A stretch of 64,000 nt of DNA from Cherax quadricarinatus. Lineage: Eukaryota > Arthropoda > Malacostraca > Decapoda > Parastacidae. Made by a program: the position numbers and the translations under genes. Shown in pieces: positions 43,132 to 56,816 of the stretch (position 1 is the stretch's first letter; each line of letters opens with the position of its first letter). The DNA lies in NCBI RefSeq assembly GCF_038502225.1, contig NW_027195225.1:43501-107500 (forward strand). The letters are read 5' to 3'. The notes under the pieces are model-generated. The model searched no databases, was not told the DNA's origin, and saw only the letters and a list, made by a program, of their open reading frames with translations.

Positions 43132-43224
43132 TTAATGGCTTGACATACGTGAGTTTTTATACCAACTAACGGCCCCCTTCAAGGCTGGTAACATTACTGA
43201 CCTGGAGAGTGTACAAGAACTTTC

Positions 43225-43562
43225 ACGGCACACATAAGTATCATAAGACTCCAAGAATACTGGGAATGGTTGAAGGTCCTTGATCTGTATTCCCTGGAAC
43301 ACAGGCGAGAGAGATACATGATAATATACACTTGGAAGGTCCTGTAGGGATTGGTACCAAATTTGCACACGAAAATCACTCCACATGAAAGCAAAAGACT
43401 CGGCAGGAGATGCAACATTCCCTCAGTGAAAATCAAGGGCGCCACGAGTACACTGAGAGACAACACAATAATTGTCTGGGGCCCAAGACTGCTCAACTGC
43501 CTCCAAGCATACATAAGGGGGATTACCAATAGAACCCTGACTGTCTTCAAGAAGGCACTGGA
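43225..43562 (+). mobile_element. LINE 3' fragment (CCAGGTAA-tailed family), left of LTR
   Basis: Reads YSLEHRRERYMIIYTWKVL-like sequence with frameshifts, then GATSTLRDNTIIVWGPRLLN and TVFKKALD, paralogous to 37590-38001. It is interrupted in the DKYLK region by an LTR and resumes at 44967 with LDKHLKSVP-like codons. Confidence 0.82.
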
Positions 43563-44961
43563 TGTTACGACTTAATCTTCACCGTAACAATAGGGGCACA
43601 AATAAATCCATTTTTTTTGTTAGTTTTATTTTATTACCAATCATTTAGTTTCATTGGTATTTGGTTAGTGAATTAAAATACCCACAAGCAATTATAAATG
43701 AAACACTATACAGCAAGAAACCCAATCTTACGTTCAAATTCTCAATAACAGAGTATGATACAATAATTTCAATTAATAATCTACTCTTTTAGAAAGGTCT
43801 AGGGTAACGAAATAGTTATCTTTCATAAGTGACATGAATTACCAGACTAATGGCAAAGGCAAGACTTGGTATAAAGTTTTAGTTTAAGCTAGGAGCTTTG
43901 GGTTGAAGACCTGTACCGAGTCAGAGCTAGGAGCTGACTGACTCACTCAACTACTTGAAGACCCGTACCGAGTCAGAGCTAGGAGCTGACTGACTCAACT
44001 ACTTGAAGACCCGTACCGAGTCAGAGCTAGGAGCTGACTGACTCACTCAACTACTTGAAGACCCGTACCGAGTCAGAGCTAGGAGCTGACTGACTCACTC
44101 AACTACTTGAAGACCCGTACCGAGTCAGAGCTAGGAGCTGACTGACTCACTCAACTACTTGAAGACCCGTACCGAGTCAGAGCTAGGAGCTGACTGACTC
44201 ACTCAACTACTTGAAGACCCGTACCGAGTCAGAGCTAGGAGCTGACTGACTCACTCAACTACTTGAAGACCCGTACCGAGTCAGAGCTAGGAGCTGACTG
44301 ACTCACTCAACTACTTGAAGACCCGTACCGAGTCAGAGCTAGGAGCTGACTGACTCACTCAACTACTTGAAGACCCGTACCGAGTCAGAGCTAGGAGCTG
44401 ACTGACTCACTCAACTACTTGAAGACCCGTACCGAGTCAGAGCTAGGAGCTGACTGACTCACTCAACTACTTGAAGACCCGTACCGAGTCAGAGCTAGGA
44501 GCTGACTGACTCACTCAACTACTTGAAGACCCGTACCGAGTCAGAGCTAGGAGCTGACTGACTCACTCAACTACTTGAAGACCCGTACCGAGTCAGAGCT
44601 AGGAGCTGACTGACTCACTCAACTACTTCATAGTCAGACTTCAGCTCTGCCAGAAGGCGACGCGTGGCGTCAATTCTAGAACCACCAATTGGTCACTACA
44701 GTAGTGGTTACACATTCGTAATACCTATCCTAATAATAATATAATATAATATTATAATTATAATAATCATGGGGAAAGATATAATATACAATATAATACA
44801 ATGAGAGTACTTTTGATTCATACTGTACCCGATAATAATATATAGTCGAACCTGCTTTATCTAGCTAGTAATAAAGTGGTTCGCGATATATTATTACAGA
44901 ACTTATTTTAACCAGGCCTTTTATTTTTGTATATAATGGAGTGAAGTAGGGGCGCGTAACA
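43563..44961. mobile_element. Solo LTR, 1.4 kb, with 5-bp target duplication
   Basis: The insert begins TGTTACGACTTAATC (43563) and ends GGGGCGCGTAACA (44961), giving TG...CA termini with a 7-bp inverted end TGTTACG/CGTAACA. CTGGA is duplicated directly on each side (43558-43562 and 44962-44966). Five-bp duplications and TG...CA ends are known for Gypsy and BEL/Pao LTR retrotransposons. There is no coding sequence, so this is a solo LTR left by LTR-LTR recombination. Its interior is dominated by a 52-bp minisatellite. Orientation cannot be settled. Confidence 0.82.
43897..44634. repeat. 52-bp minisatellite inside the solo LTR
   Basis: About 14 copies of a 52-bp unit, almost identical; one copy is 48 bp (lacks one CTCA). 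Each unit contains the inverted pair GAGTCAG and CTGACTC separated by AGCTAGGAG, so every unit can fold into a small hairpin. Confidence 0.96.
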
Positions 44962-44966
44962 CTGGA

Positions 44967-45125
44967 CAAGCACCTAAAGTCAGTACCTGACCAACCGGGC
45001 TGTGGTTTGTACGTCAGTCTGTGCAAGGCCAGCAGCAACATCCTGATTGATCAGACCCTGATCCACCATGAGGCCTGGTCTCAGACCGAGCCGTGCGGAC
45101 ATTGACCCCCGAAACCCTCTCCAGT
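44967..45125 (+). mobile_element. LINE 3' fragment, continuation right of the LTR
   Basis: CAAGCACCTAAAGTCAGTAC through GAGGCCTGGTCTCAGACCG and the CCCCGAAACCCTCTCCAG end matches 37840-38000. It completes the 3' end begun at 43225. Confidence 0.82.
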
Positions 45126-45202
45126 TAAGCTCTCACTACATACAGTCAATTTCTTCACTCTGAGCAGTTCTGTATTTTGTCGGGAATTCTCTCACTTCTT
45201 GC

Positions 45203-45266
45203 ATAATACAACATAATACAACATAATACAACATAATACAACATAATACAACATAATACAACATCA
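45203..45266. repeat. 10-bp tandem repeat (ATAATACAAC)
   Basis: Six copies of ATAATACAAC in AT-rich DNA between the LINE fragment and the 33-bp array. Confidence 0.93.
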
Positions 45267-45346
45267 AATTTTTCTAATTTCAGTTTTTTCAAATGTTTTA
45301 AATTGTATTTTCAAACTTTTATGTGGGAAAAGATATTGTCCAGAAG

Positions 45347-48300
45347 GTCACATGTCTGTACCCCATGCCCACAGGTAGGGCATGTGTCTGTACCCCATGC
45401 CCACAGGTAGGGCATGTGTCTGTACCCCATGCCCACAGGAAGGGCATGTGTCTGTACCCCCATGTCCACAGGAAGGGAATGTGTCTGTACCCCCATGCCC
45501 ACAGGAAGGGCATGTGTCTGTACCCCATGCCCACAGGTAGGGCATGTGTCTGTACCCCATGCCCACAGGAAGGGCATGTGTCTGTACCCCCATGTCCACA
45601 GGAAGGGAATGTGTCTGTACCCCCATGCCCACAGGAAGGGCATGTGTCTGTACCCCCATGCCCACAGGTAGGGCATGTGTCTGTACCCCCATGCCCACAG
45701 GTAGGGCATGTGTCTGTACCCCCATGTCCACAGGAAGGGAATGTGTCTGTACCCCCATGCCCACAGGAAGGGCATGTGTCTGTACCCCCATGCCCACAAG
45801 TAGGGCATGTGTCTGTACCCCCATGCCCACAGGTAGGGCATGTGTCTGTACCCCATGCCCACAGGAAGAGCATGTGTCTGTACCCCACGCCCACAGGAAG
45901 GGCATGTGTCTGTACCACCATGCCCACAGGAAGGGCATGTGTCTGTACCCCCATGCCCACAGGAAGGGCATGTGTCTGTACCCCATGCCCACAGGAAGGG
46001 CATGTGTCTGTACCCCCATGCCCACAGGAAGGGCATGTGTCTGTACCCCACGCCCACAGGAAGGGCATGTGTCTGTACCCCCATGCCCACAGGAAGGGCA
46101 TGTGTCTGTACCCCCATGCCCACAGGAAGGGCATGTGTCTGTACCCCCATGCCCACAGGTAGGGCATGTGTCTGTACCCCCATGCCCACAGGAAGGGCAT
46201 GTGTCTGTACCCCCATGCCCACAGGAAGGGCATGTGTCTGTACCCCCATGCCCACAGGTAGGGCATGTGTCTGTACCCCCATGCCCACAGGAAGGGCATG
46301 TGTCTGTACCCCCATGCCCAAAGGAAGGGCATGTGTCTGTACCCCATGCCCACAGGAAGGGCATGTGTCTGTACCCCCATGCCCACAGGAAGGGCATGTG
46401 TCTGTACCCCCATGCCCACAGGAAGGGCATGTGTCTGTACCCCCATGCCCACAGGAAGGGCATGTGTCTGTACCCCCATGCCCACAGGAAGGGCATGTGT
46501 CTCTACCCCATGCCCACAGGAAGGGCATGTGTCTGTACCCCCATGCCCACAGGAAGGGCATGTGTCTACCACCATGCCCACAGGAAGGTCACATGTTTGT
46601 ACCCCTATACCCACAGGAAGAGCATGTGTCTATACCCCCATGCCCACTGGAAGGGCATGTGTCTGTACCCCCATGCCCACAGGAAGGGCATGTGTCTACC
46701 ACCATGCCCACAGGAAGGTCACATGTTTGTACCCCTATACCCACAGGAAGGGCATGTGTCTACCCCATGCCCACATGAAGGACGTGTTTGTACCCCCATG
46801 CATACAGGAAGGTCATGTGTCTGTACCCCCATGCCCACAGGAAGGGTATGTGTTTGTACCCCATTCCCACAGGAGCGTCATGTGTCTGTGCCCCCATGCC
46901 CACAGAAAGGGCATGTGTCTGTACCCCCATGAAACAGGAAGGTCATGTGCCTGTACCCCCATGCCCACTGGAAGGGTATGTGTCTGTACCCCATGCACAC
47001 AGGAAGGTCATGTGTCTGTACCCTCATGCCCTCGTGAAGGATATGTGTCTGTACCCCCATGCCTACAGGAGAGGGACTTGTCTGAAACCCCCATGCCCAC
47101 AAGAAGGGCATGTGTCTGTATCCCCATGCCCACAGCAGGGGCACGTGTCTGCACACCCATGCCCACAGGAAGGGTATGTGCCTGTACCCCATGCCCACAG
47201 GAAGGGTATGTGTCTGTACCCCCAAGCCCACTGGAAGGGTATGTGTCTGTACCCTCATGCCCACAGGAAGGGCATATGTCTGTACCCACATGCCCAGAGG
47301 AATAGTATGTGTCTGTAACCCCAAGCCCACAGGAAGGGCATGTGTCTGTACCCCATGCCCACAGGTAGGGCATGTGTCTGTACCCCATGCCCACAGGAAG
47401 GGCATGTGTCTGTACCCCCATGTCCACAGGAAGGGAATGTGTCTGTACCCCCATGCCCACAGGAAGGGCATGTGTCTGTACCCCCATGCCCACAGGTAGG
47501 GCATGTGTCTGTACCCCCATGCCCACAGGTAGGGCATGTGTCTGTACCCCCATGTCCACAGGAATGGAATGTGTCTGTACCCCCATGCCCACAGGAAGGG
47601 CATGTGTCTGTACGCCCATGCCCACAAGTAGGGCATGTGTCTGTACCCCCATGCCCACAGGTAGGGTATGTGTCTGTACCCCATGCCCACAGGAAGAGCA
47701 TGTGTCTGTACAGCACGCCCACAGGAAGGGCATGTGTCTGTACCACCATGCCCACAGGAAGGGCATGTGTCTGTACCCCCATGCCCACAGGAAGGGCATG
47801 TGTCTGTACCCCATGCCCACAGGAAGGGCATGTGTCTGTACCCCCATGCCCACAGGAAGGGCATGTGTCTGTACCCCACGCCCACAGGAAGGGCATGTGT
47901 CTGTACCCCCATGCCCACAGGAAGGGCATGTGTCTGTACCCCCATGCCCACAGGAAGGGCATGTGTCTGTACCCCCATGCCCAAAGGAAGGGCATGTGTC
48001 TGTACCCCATGCCCACAGGAAGGGCATGTGTCTGTACCCCCATGCCCACAGGAAGGGCATGTGTCTGTACCCCCATGCCCACAGGAAGGGCATGTGTCTG
48101 TACCCCCATGCCCACAGGAAGGGCATGTGTCTGTACCCCCATGCCCACAGGAAGGGCATGTGTCTCTACCCCATGCCCACAGGAAGGGCATGTGTCTGTA
48201 CCCCCATGCCCACAGGAAGGGCATGTGTCTACCACCACGCCCACAGGAAGGTCACATGTTTGTACCCCTATACCCACAGGAAGACCATGTGTCTGTACCC

Positions 48301-51300
48301 CCATGCCCACAGGAAGGGCATGTGTCTGTACCCCCATGCCCACAGGAAGGGCATGTGTCTACCACCATGCCCACAGGAAGGTCACATGTTTGTACCCCTA
48401 TACCCACAGGAAGGGCATGTGTCTACCCCATGCCCACATGAAGGACGTGTTTGTACCCCCATGCATACAGGAAGGTCATGTGTCTGTACCCCCATGCCCA
48501 CAGGAAGGGTATGTGTTTGTACCCCATTCCCACAGGAGCGTCATGTGTCTGTGCCCCCATGCCCACAGAAAGGGCATGTGTCTGTACCCCCATGAAACAG
48601 GAAGGTCATGTGCCTGTACCCCCATGCCCACTGGAAGGGTATGTGTCTGTACCCCATGCACACAGGAAGGTCATGTGTCTGTACCCTCATGCCCTCGTGA
48701 AGGATATGTGTCTGTACCCCCATGCCTACAGGAGAGGGACTTGTCTGTACCCCCATGCCCACAAGAAGGGCATGTGTCTGTATCCCTATGCCCACAGCAG
48801 GGGCACGTGTCTGCACACCCATGCCCACAGGAAGGGTATGTGCCTGTACCCCATGCCCACAGGAAGGGTATGTGTCTGTACCCCCAAGCCCACTGGAAGG
48901 GTATGTGTCTGTACCCTCATGCCCACAGGAAGGGCATATGTCTGTACCCACATGCCCAGAGGAATAGTATGTGTCTGTAACCCCAAGCCCACAGGAAGGG
49001 TATGTGTCGGTACCCCCATGCCCACAGGAATGGTATGTGTCTAACCCCATTCATAGAGGAAGGGAATGTGTCTGTACCCCCATGCCCAGAGGAAGGGTAT
49101 GTGTTTAACCCCATGCCTAGAGGAAGGGAATGTGTCTGTACCCCCATGCCCACAGGAAGGGTATGTGTCTGTACCCCCATACCTACTGGAAGGGCATGTA
49201 TCTGTACTCCCATGGCCACAGGAAGTGTATGTGTCTGTACCCACATGAGTACAGGAAGGGCATGTGTTTGTACCCCATGCAGACAGGAAGGGCATATGTC
49301 TGTACCCCATGCCCACAGGAAGGGCATGTGTCTGTACCCCTATGCCCACAGGAAGGGTATGTGTTAGTATGCCCATGCCCACTGGAAGGGTATGTGTGTG
49401 TACCCCCATGCCAACATGTAGGGTATGTCTGTACCCCCATGCCCACAAAAAGGGTATGTGTCTGTACCCCCATGCCCACAGGAAGGGTATGTGTCTAACC
49501 CCATGCCTAGAGGAAGGGAATGTGTCTGTACCCCCATGCCCACATGAAGGGTATGTGTCTAGCCCATTGCCTAGAGGAGGGGAATGTGTATGTACCCCTA
49601 TGCCCATAGGAAGGGTATGTGTTAGTATGCCCATGCCCACTGGAAGGGTATGTGTCTGTACCCTCATGCCCTCGTGAAGGATATGTGTCTGTACCCCCAT
49701 GCCTACAGGAGGGGCACGTGTCTGTACCTCCATCCCCACAGGAAGGGCTTGTGTCTCTTCCCTCATGCCCACAGGAAGGGCATATGTCTGTACCCCCATG
49801 CCCAAAGGAAGAGTATGTGTCTGTAACCCCATGCCCACAGGAAGGGTATGTGTCTGAACCCCCATGCCCACAGGAAGGGTATTTGTCTAACCCTATGCGT
49901 AGAGGAAGGGAATGTCTGTACCTCCATGCCCACAGGAAGGGTATGTGTCTAACCCCTTGCCTAGAGGAAGGGAATGTGTCAGTACCCCCATGCCCACAGG
50001 AAGGGTATTTGTCTGAACCATCATGCCCACAGGAAGGGCATGTGTCTGTACCCTCATACCCACTTGAAGGGCATGACTGTACTCCCATGGCCACAGGAAG
50101 TGTATGTCTGTACCCACATGCCTACAGGAAGGGCATGTGTCTGTACCCCATGCAGACAGGAAGGGCATGTGTCTGTACCCCTATGCCCACAGGAAGGGAA
50201 TGTGTTAGTATGACCATGTCCACTGATGGTATGTGTTTGTACCCCCATGCCCATATGAAGGGTATGTCTGTACCCCCATGCCTACAGGAAGGGTATGCGT
50301 CTGTTCCTCCATGCCCACCGGAAGGGCATGTGTCTGTATCCCCTTTCCCACAGGAAGGGCATGTGTCTGTACTCCCATGCCCGCAGGAAGGGCATGTGTC
50401 TGTACCCCCATGCTCACAGGAAGGGCATGTGTCTGTACCCCTATGCCCACAGGAAGGGTATGTGTCTGTACCCCTATGCCCACAAGAATGGTATGTGTCT
50501 GTATCCACATGCCCACAGGAAGTGCATGTGTCTGTAACCCCATGCCCACAGGAAGGCCATGTGTGTATACACTCATACCCACAGGAAAGGCATGTGTCTG
50601 TACCCCAATGCCCAGAGGAAGGGCATGTTTCTGTAGCCCGATGCCCACACGAATGAAACGTGTCTGTACCCCCATGCCCACAGGAAGGGCATGTGTCTGT
50701 ACCCACATGCCCACAGGAAGGGTATGTGTTTGTACCTCTATGCACAGAGGAAGGGTATGTGTCTGTACCCCAATTCCCACAGGAAGGGTATGTGTCTGTA
50801 CCCCAATACCCACAGGAAGGGCATGTGTCTCTTCCCCTATGCCTAAGGAAGGGTATGTGTCTGTACCCCCATGCCTACAGTAAATGCATGTGTCTGTTCC
50901 CCCATGCCCACAGGAAGGGCATGTGTCTGTACCCATGCCCAAAGTAAGTGAATGTGTCTATACCCCCTTGGCCACAGGAATCGCATGTGTCTGTACCCCC
51001 ATGCCCACAGGTAGGGCATGTGTCTGTACCCCTATGCCCACAGGAAGTGAATGTGTCTATACCCCCATGCGCACAGAAATCGCATGTGTCTGTATCCCCA
51101 TGCCAACAGGAAGCACATGTGTTTGTATCCCCATGCCCACAGGAAGGGCATGTGTCTGTACCCCCATGCCCACTGGAAGGGAATGTTTGTACCTCTATGC
51201 CCACAGGAAGGTCATGTGTTTGTACCCCATGCCGACAATAAGGGCACGTGTCTGTACTCCCATGCTTACAGGAAGCGCATGTGTTTGTAGCCCCATGACC

Positions 51301-54300
51301 ACAGGAAGGGCATGTGTCTGTACCCCAATGCCCACAGGAATGGCATGTGTCTGTATCCCCATGCCCACAGGAAGGGCATGTGTTTGTATGCATATGCCAA
51401 CAGGAATGGTATGTGTCTGAACCCCTGTGCCTACAGGAAGGGCATGTGTCTGTACCCCCATGCCCACAGGAAGGGCATGTGTCTGTACCCCCATGCCCAC
51501 AAGGATATGTGTCTGTACCTCCATGCCCACAGGAAGGACATGTGTTTTTATCGGCATGCCAACATGAATGGCATACGTCTGTACCCCCATGCCCACAGGA
51601 AGGGCATGTGTCTGTACCCCTATGCCCACAGGGAGGGCATATGTTTGTACCCGCAGGCCCACAGGAATGGCATGTGTCTGTACCCCCATGCCCATTTAAA
51701 GGGCATGTGTCTGTACCCTCACACCCACCATATGGGCATATGTCTGTATCCCCATGCGCCCAGGAAGGACATGTGTTTGTACCCCCATGCCCCCAGGAAT
51801 GGTATGTCTGTACCCCCATGCCCACAGGAAGGGCATGTGTCTACCCCCATGCCCACAGGAAGGCCATGTGTCTGAACCCCTATGCCCACAGGAAGGCCAT
51901 GTATCTGTACCACTATGCCCAGAGGAAGGGCATGTTTTTGCACTCCCATGCCCACACGAAGGGCATGTGTCTGTACCCCTATGCCAACAGGAAGGGCATG
52001 TGTCTGTACCCCCATGCCCAAAAGGACATGTACCTGTACCCCCATGCCCACAGGAAGGGTATGTGTCTGTAACACATTGCCCACATGATGGGTATGTGTC
52101 TACCCCCATGCCCACAGTAATGGTATATGTCTGCACCCTTATGTCCACAGGAAGGGCATGTGTCTGTACCCGCATGCTCACAGGAATTGTATATGTCTGT
52201 ACCCCCATGCCCACAGGCAGGGCATATTTTTGTACCCCTATGCCCACAGGAAGGGCATGTGTCTATAACCCAGGTGGACAGGAAGTGCATGTGCCTGTAA
52301 CCCATGTCCACAGGAAGGGCATGTGTCTGTACCCCCATGCCCACTGGAAGGGCATGTGTTTGTACTTCCATGCCCACAGGAAGGTCATGTGTTTTTACCC
52401 CCATGCCCACAATAAGGGCACGTGTCTGTACTCCCATGATTACAGAAAGGGCATGTGTTTGTAGCCCCATGCCCACAGGAAGGGTATGTGTCTGTACCCC
52501 CATGGCCACAGGAGTGGCATGTGTCTGTATCCCCATGCCCACTGGAAGGGCATGTGTTTGTATGCATATGCCCACAGGAATAGTATGTGTCTGTACCCCT
52601 ATGCCCACAGGAAGGGCATGTGTCTGTACCCCCATGATCACAGGAAGGGCATGTGTCTGTTCCCCCATGCCCAGAGGAAGGGCATGTTTTTGTACTCCCA
52701 TGCCCACAGGAAGAGCATGTGTCTGTACCCCCATGCCCACAGGAAGGGCATGTGTCTGTTCCCCCATGCCCACAAGGACATGTGCCTGTACCCCTATGCC
52801 CACAGGAAGGTCATGTGTCTGTAACACATTGTCCACATGATGGGTATGTGTCTATCCCCATGCCCACAGTAAGGGTATATGTCTGTACCCTTATGTCCAC
52901 AGGAAGGGCATGTGTCTGTTCCCTCATGCTCACAGGAATTGTATATGTCTGTACCCCCATGCCCTCAGGCAGGGCATATGTTTGTACCCCCATGCCCACA
53001 GGAAGGGCAAATGTCTATACCCCATGTGGACAGTAAGTGCATGTGTCTTTACCCCCATGTCCACAGGAAGGGCATGTGTCTGTACCCACATGCCTACTGG
53101 AAGGGGATGTGTTTGTACCCCATGCCCACAATAAGGGCACGTGTCTGTACTCCCATGCTTACAGGAAGGGCATGTGTTTGTAGCCCCATGCCCACAGGAA
53201 GGGCATGTGTCTGTACCCCCATGGCCACAGGAATGGCATGTCTCTGTATCCCCATGCCCACAGGAAGGGCATGTGTTTGTATGCATATGCCCACTGGAAT
53301 GGTATGTGTCTGTACCCCTATGCCCACAGGAAGAGCATGTGTCTGTACCCCTCATGCCCACAAGAAGGGCATGTTACTGTACCCTCATGCCCACAAGGAT
53401 ATGTGTCTGTACCTCCATGCCCACAGGAAGGGCATGTTTTTGTACCGGCATGCCAACATGAATGGTATATGTCTGTACCCCCATGCCCACAGGAAGGGCA
53501 TATGTCTGTACCCCCATGCCCACAGGGAGGGCATGTGTTTGTACCCCCAGACCCAAAATAATGGCATGTGTCTGTACCCCCATGCCCACTTAAAGGGCAT
53601 GTGTCTGTACCCTCACACCCACCGTATGGGCATGTGTCTGTATCCCCATGTGCACAGGAAGGGCATGTGTTTGTACCCCCATGCCCACAGGAATGGTATG
53701 TCTGTGCCCCCATGCCCACAGAAAGGGCGTGTGTCTGCACCCCCATGCCGACAGGAGGGCCGTGTGTCTGAACCCCTGTGCCCACAGGAAGGGCATGTGT
53801 CTGTTCCCCCATGCCCAGAGGAAGGGCATGTGTCTGTACCCCAATGCCCACAGGAAGGGCATGTGTCTGTATCCCCATGCCCACAAGGATATGTGTCTGT
53901 ACCTCCATACCCACAGGAAGGGCATGTGTTTGTACCGGCATGCCAACATGAATGGTATATGTCTGTACCCCCATGCCCACAGGAAGGGCATATGTCTGTA
54001 CCCCCATGCCCACAGGGAGGGCATGCGTTTGTACCCCCAGGCCCACAATAATGGCATGTGTCTATACCCCCATGTCCACTTAAAGGGCATGTGTCTGTGC
54101 CCTCACACCCACCATATGGGCATGTGTCTGTATCTCCATGCGCACAGGAAGGGCATGTGTTTGTACCCCCATGCCCACAGGAATGGTATGTCTGTGCCCC
54201 CATGCCCACAGGAAGGGCGTGTGTCTGCACCTCCATGCCCACAGGAGGGCCGTGTGTCTGAACCCCTATGCCCACAGGAAGGGCATGCATCTGTTCCCCC

Positions 54301-56816
54301 ATGCCTGGAGGAAGGGCATGTTTTTGTACTCCTATGCCCTCAGGAAGGGCATGTGTCTGTACCCCCATGCCCACAGGAAGGACATGTGTCTGTACCCCAT
54401 GCCCACATGGAGGGCATGTGTCTGTAACACTTTGCCCACAGTATGGGTATGTGTCTACCCCCAAGCCCACAGGAAGGGTATGTGTCTGCACCCTCATGTC
54501 CACAGGAAGGGCATGTGTCTGTACCTCCATGCTCACAGGAATTGTATGTGTCTGTTCCCCCATGCCCACAGGCAGGGCATATGTTTGTACCCCATGCCCA
54601 CAGGAAGGGCATGTGTCTGTACCCCATGTGGACAGGAAGTGCATGTGTCTGTACCCCTATGTCCAGAGGAAGGGCATGTGTCTGTACCCCCATGCCCACA
54701 GGAAGGGCATGTGTCTGTACCCCAATGCCCACAGGATGGGCTTTTGTACCCCCATGCACACAGGAAGGCCATATTATCTATGCCCCCATGCCCACAGAAA
54801 GGGCATGTGTCTGTACTCTCATGCCCAGAGGAAGGACGTGTGTCTGCAACCCCATGACCACAGGAAGGGCATGTGTTTTTACCCCATGCCCACAGGAAGG
54901 GTATATGTCTGTGCCCAATGCTCACACGAAGGGTATGTGATTGTACCCCCATGCCCAGAAGAATGGCATGTGTCTGTACCCTATGCCCACTGGAAAGGCA
55001 AGTGTTTGTACCCCCATGCCGACAGGAAGGTCATGTGTTTGTGCCCCCATGCCCACAATAAGGGCACGTGTCTGTACTCCCATGCTTACAGGAAGGGCAT
55101 GTGTTTGTACCATTATGCCCACAGGAAGGGCATGTGTCTGTACCCCCATGCCCACAGGAAGGGCATGTATCTCTAACCCAATGCCCACAGGAAGGGCATT
55201 TGTACCCCCATGCACACAGGAAGGGCATATTATCTATACCCCCATGCCCACAGGAAGGGCATGTGTCTGTACTCTCATGCCCAGAGGAAGGACATGTGTC
55301 TGTACCCCCATGACCACAGCAAGGGCATGTGTTTGTACCCTATGCGCACTGGAAGGGCATATGTCTGTGCCCCGTGCTCACATGAAGGACATGTGCCTGT
55401 ACCCGCATGCCCACAGGAAGGGCATGTGTCTGTACTCCATGCCCACAAGAAGGGCATATGTCTGTGCCCCCATGCGTACAGGAATGGCAAATATCTTTAC
55501 CCCCATGCCCACAGGAACTGCATGTGTCTATACCTCCATGCCCACAGGAAGGGCAAATGTCTGTACCCCTATGCCCACAGGAAGGGCATGTGTCTGTACC
55601 CCCATGCCCACAGGAAGGGCAAATGTCTTCCCCCATTCCCACAGGAAGGGTATATGTCTGTGCCCCCATGCCCACAGGAATGGCAAATACCCGTGCTTCC
55701 ATGCCCACAGGAAACGCATGTGTCTGTACCTCCATGCCCAGAGGAAGGGCAAATATCTGTACCCCCATACCCATAGGAACCGCATGTGTCTGTACCTCTA
55801 TGCCCACTGGAAGGGCAAATATCTGTACCCCCATGCCCACAACAAGTGCATGTGTTTGTACCCCCATACCCCCTAGAAGGGCATGTGTCTGTACCCCCAT
55901 GCCCAGAGGAAGGACACATGTTTGTACCTGTATGCGTACAGGAAGGGCATATGTCTGTATCCCCATGCCTACAGGAAGGGCATATGTCTGTATCCCCATG
56001 CCTACAGGAAGGACACATGTTTGTACCCATATGCCCACAGGAAGGGCATGTGTCTGTATCCCCATGCCCACAGGAAGGACACATGTTTGTACCCCTATGC
56101 CCACAGGAAGGGCATGTGTCTATCCCCATGCCCACAGGAAGGACACATGTTTGTACCCCTATGCCCACAGGAAGGGTAAATGTCTGTACCCCCATTTCCA
56201 CAAAAATGGAATGTGTCTGTTCCCCCAAGCCCTCATGAACTGCATGTGTTTGTACCCCAATACCCATAGGAAGGTCATGTGTCTGTACCCCTATGCCCAC
56301 AGGAAGAACACATATTTGCACCCTTATGCCCACATGAAGGGCATGTGTCTGTACCCCCATGCCCGTAGGAAGGACACATGTTTGTACCTCTATGCCTACA
56401 GGAAGGGCATGTGTCTCTATCCCAATGCCCACAGGAAGGACACATGTTTGTACCCCATGCCCACAGGAAGGGCATGTGTCTGTATCTCCATGCCCACAGG
56501 ATGGTAGCATGTATGTACCCTCATGCCTACAGGAAGGGCATGTGTCTATACCCCAATGCCCACATGAAGGGCATGTGTCTGTACCACCATGCCACAGGAA
56601 GGGCATGTGTCTGTACCCTATGCCCACAGGAAGGGCATGTGTCTGTACCCTCATGTCCACAGGAAGGGCATGTGTCTCTACCCCCATGCCCACAGAAAGG
56701 TCACATGTTTGTACCCCTATACCAACAGGAAGGGCATGTGTCTGTACCCCCATGCCCACAGGAATGTCACATGTTTGTACCCCCATGCCCACAGGAAGGG
56801 CATGTGTCTGTACCCC
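45347..56816. repeat. 32/33-bp minisatellite, left and largest block
   Basis: About 350 copies of a unit reading CATGTGTCTGTACCCCCATG then CCCACAGGAAGGG, 33 bp, with frequent 32-bp units having one C fewer. Units near the left (to about 49000) are uniform; those at 49000-56800 are more diverged. Large internal duplications exist: 45510-47340 is repeated at 47340-49000, sharing rare variants (CTACCACCATGCC, GAAACAGGAAGG, AGGAGAGGGACTTG); around 53395 a 490-bp period is visible. The mix of 32 and 33-bp units opens long frames on both strands; these have no domain and are not genes. Confidence 0.97.
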
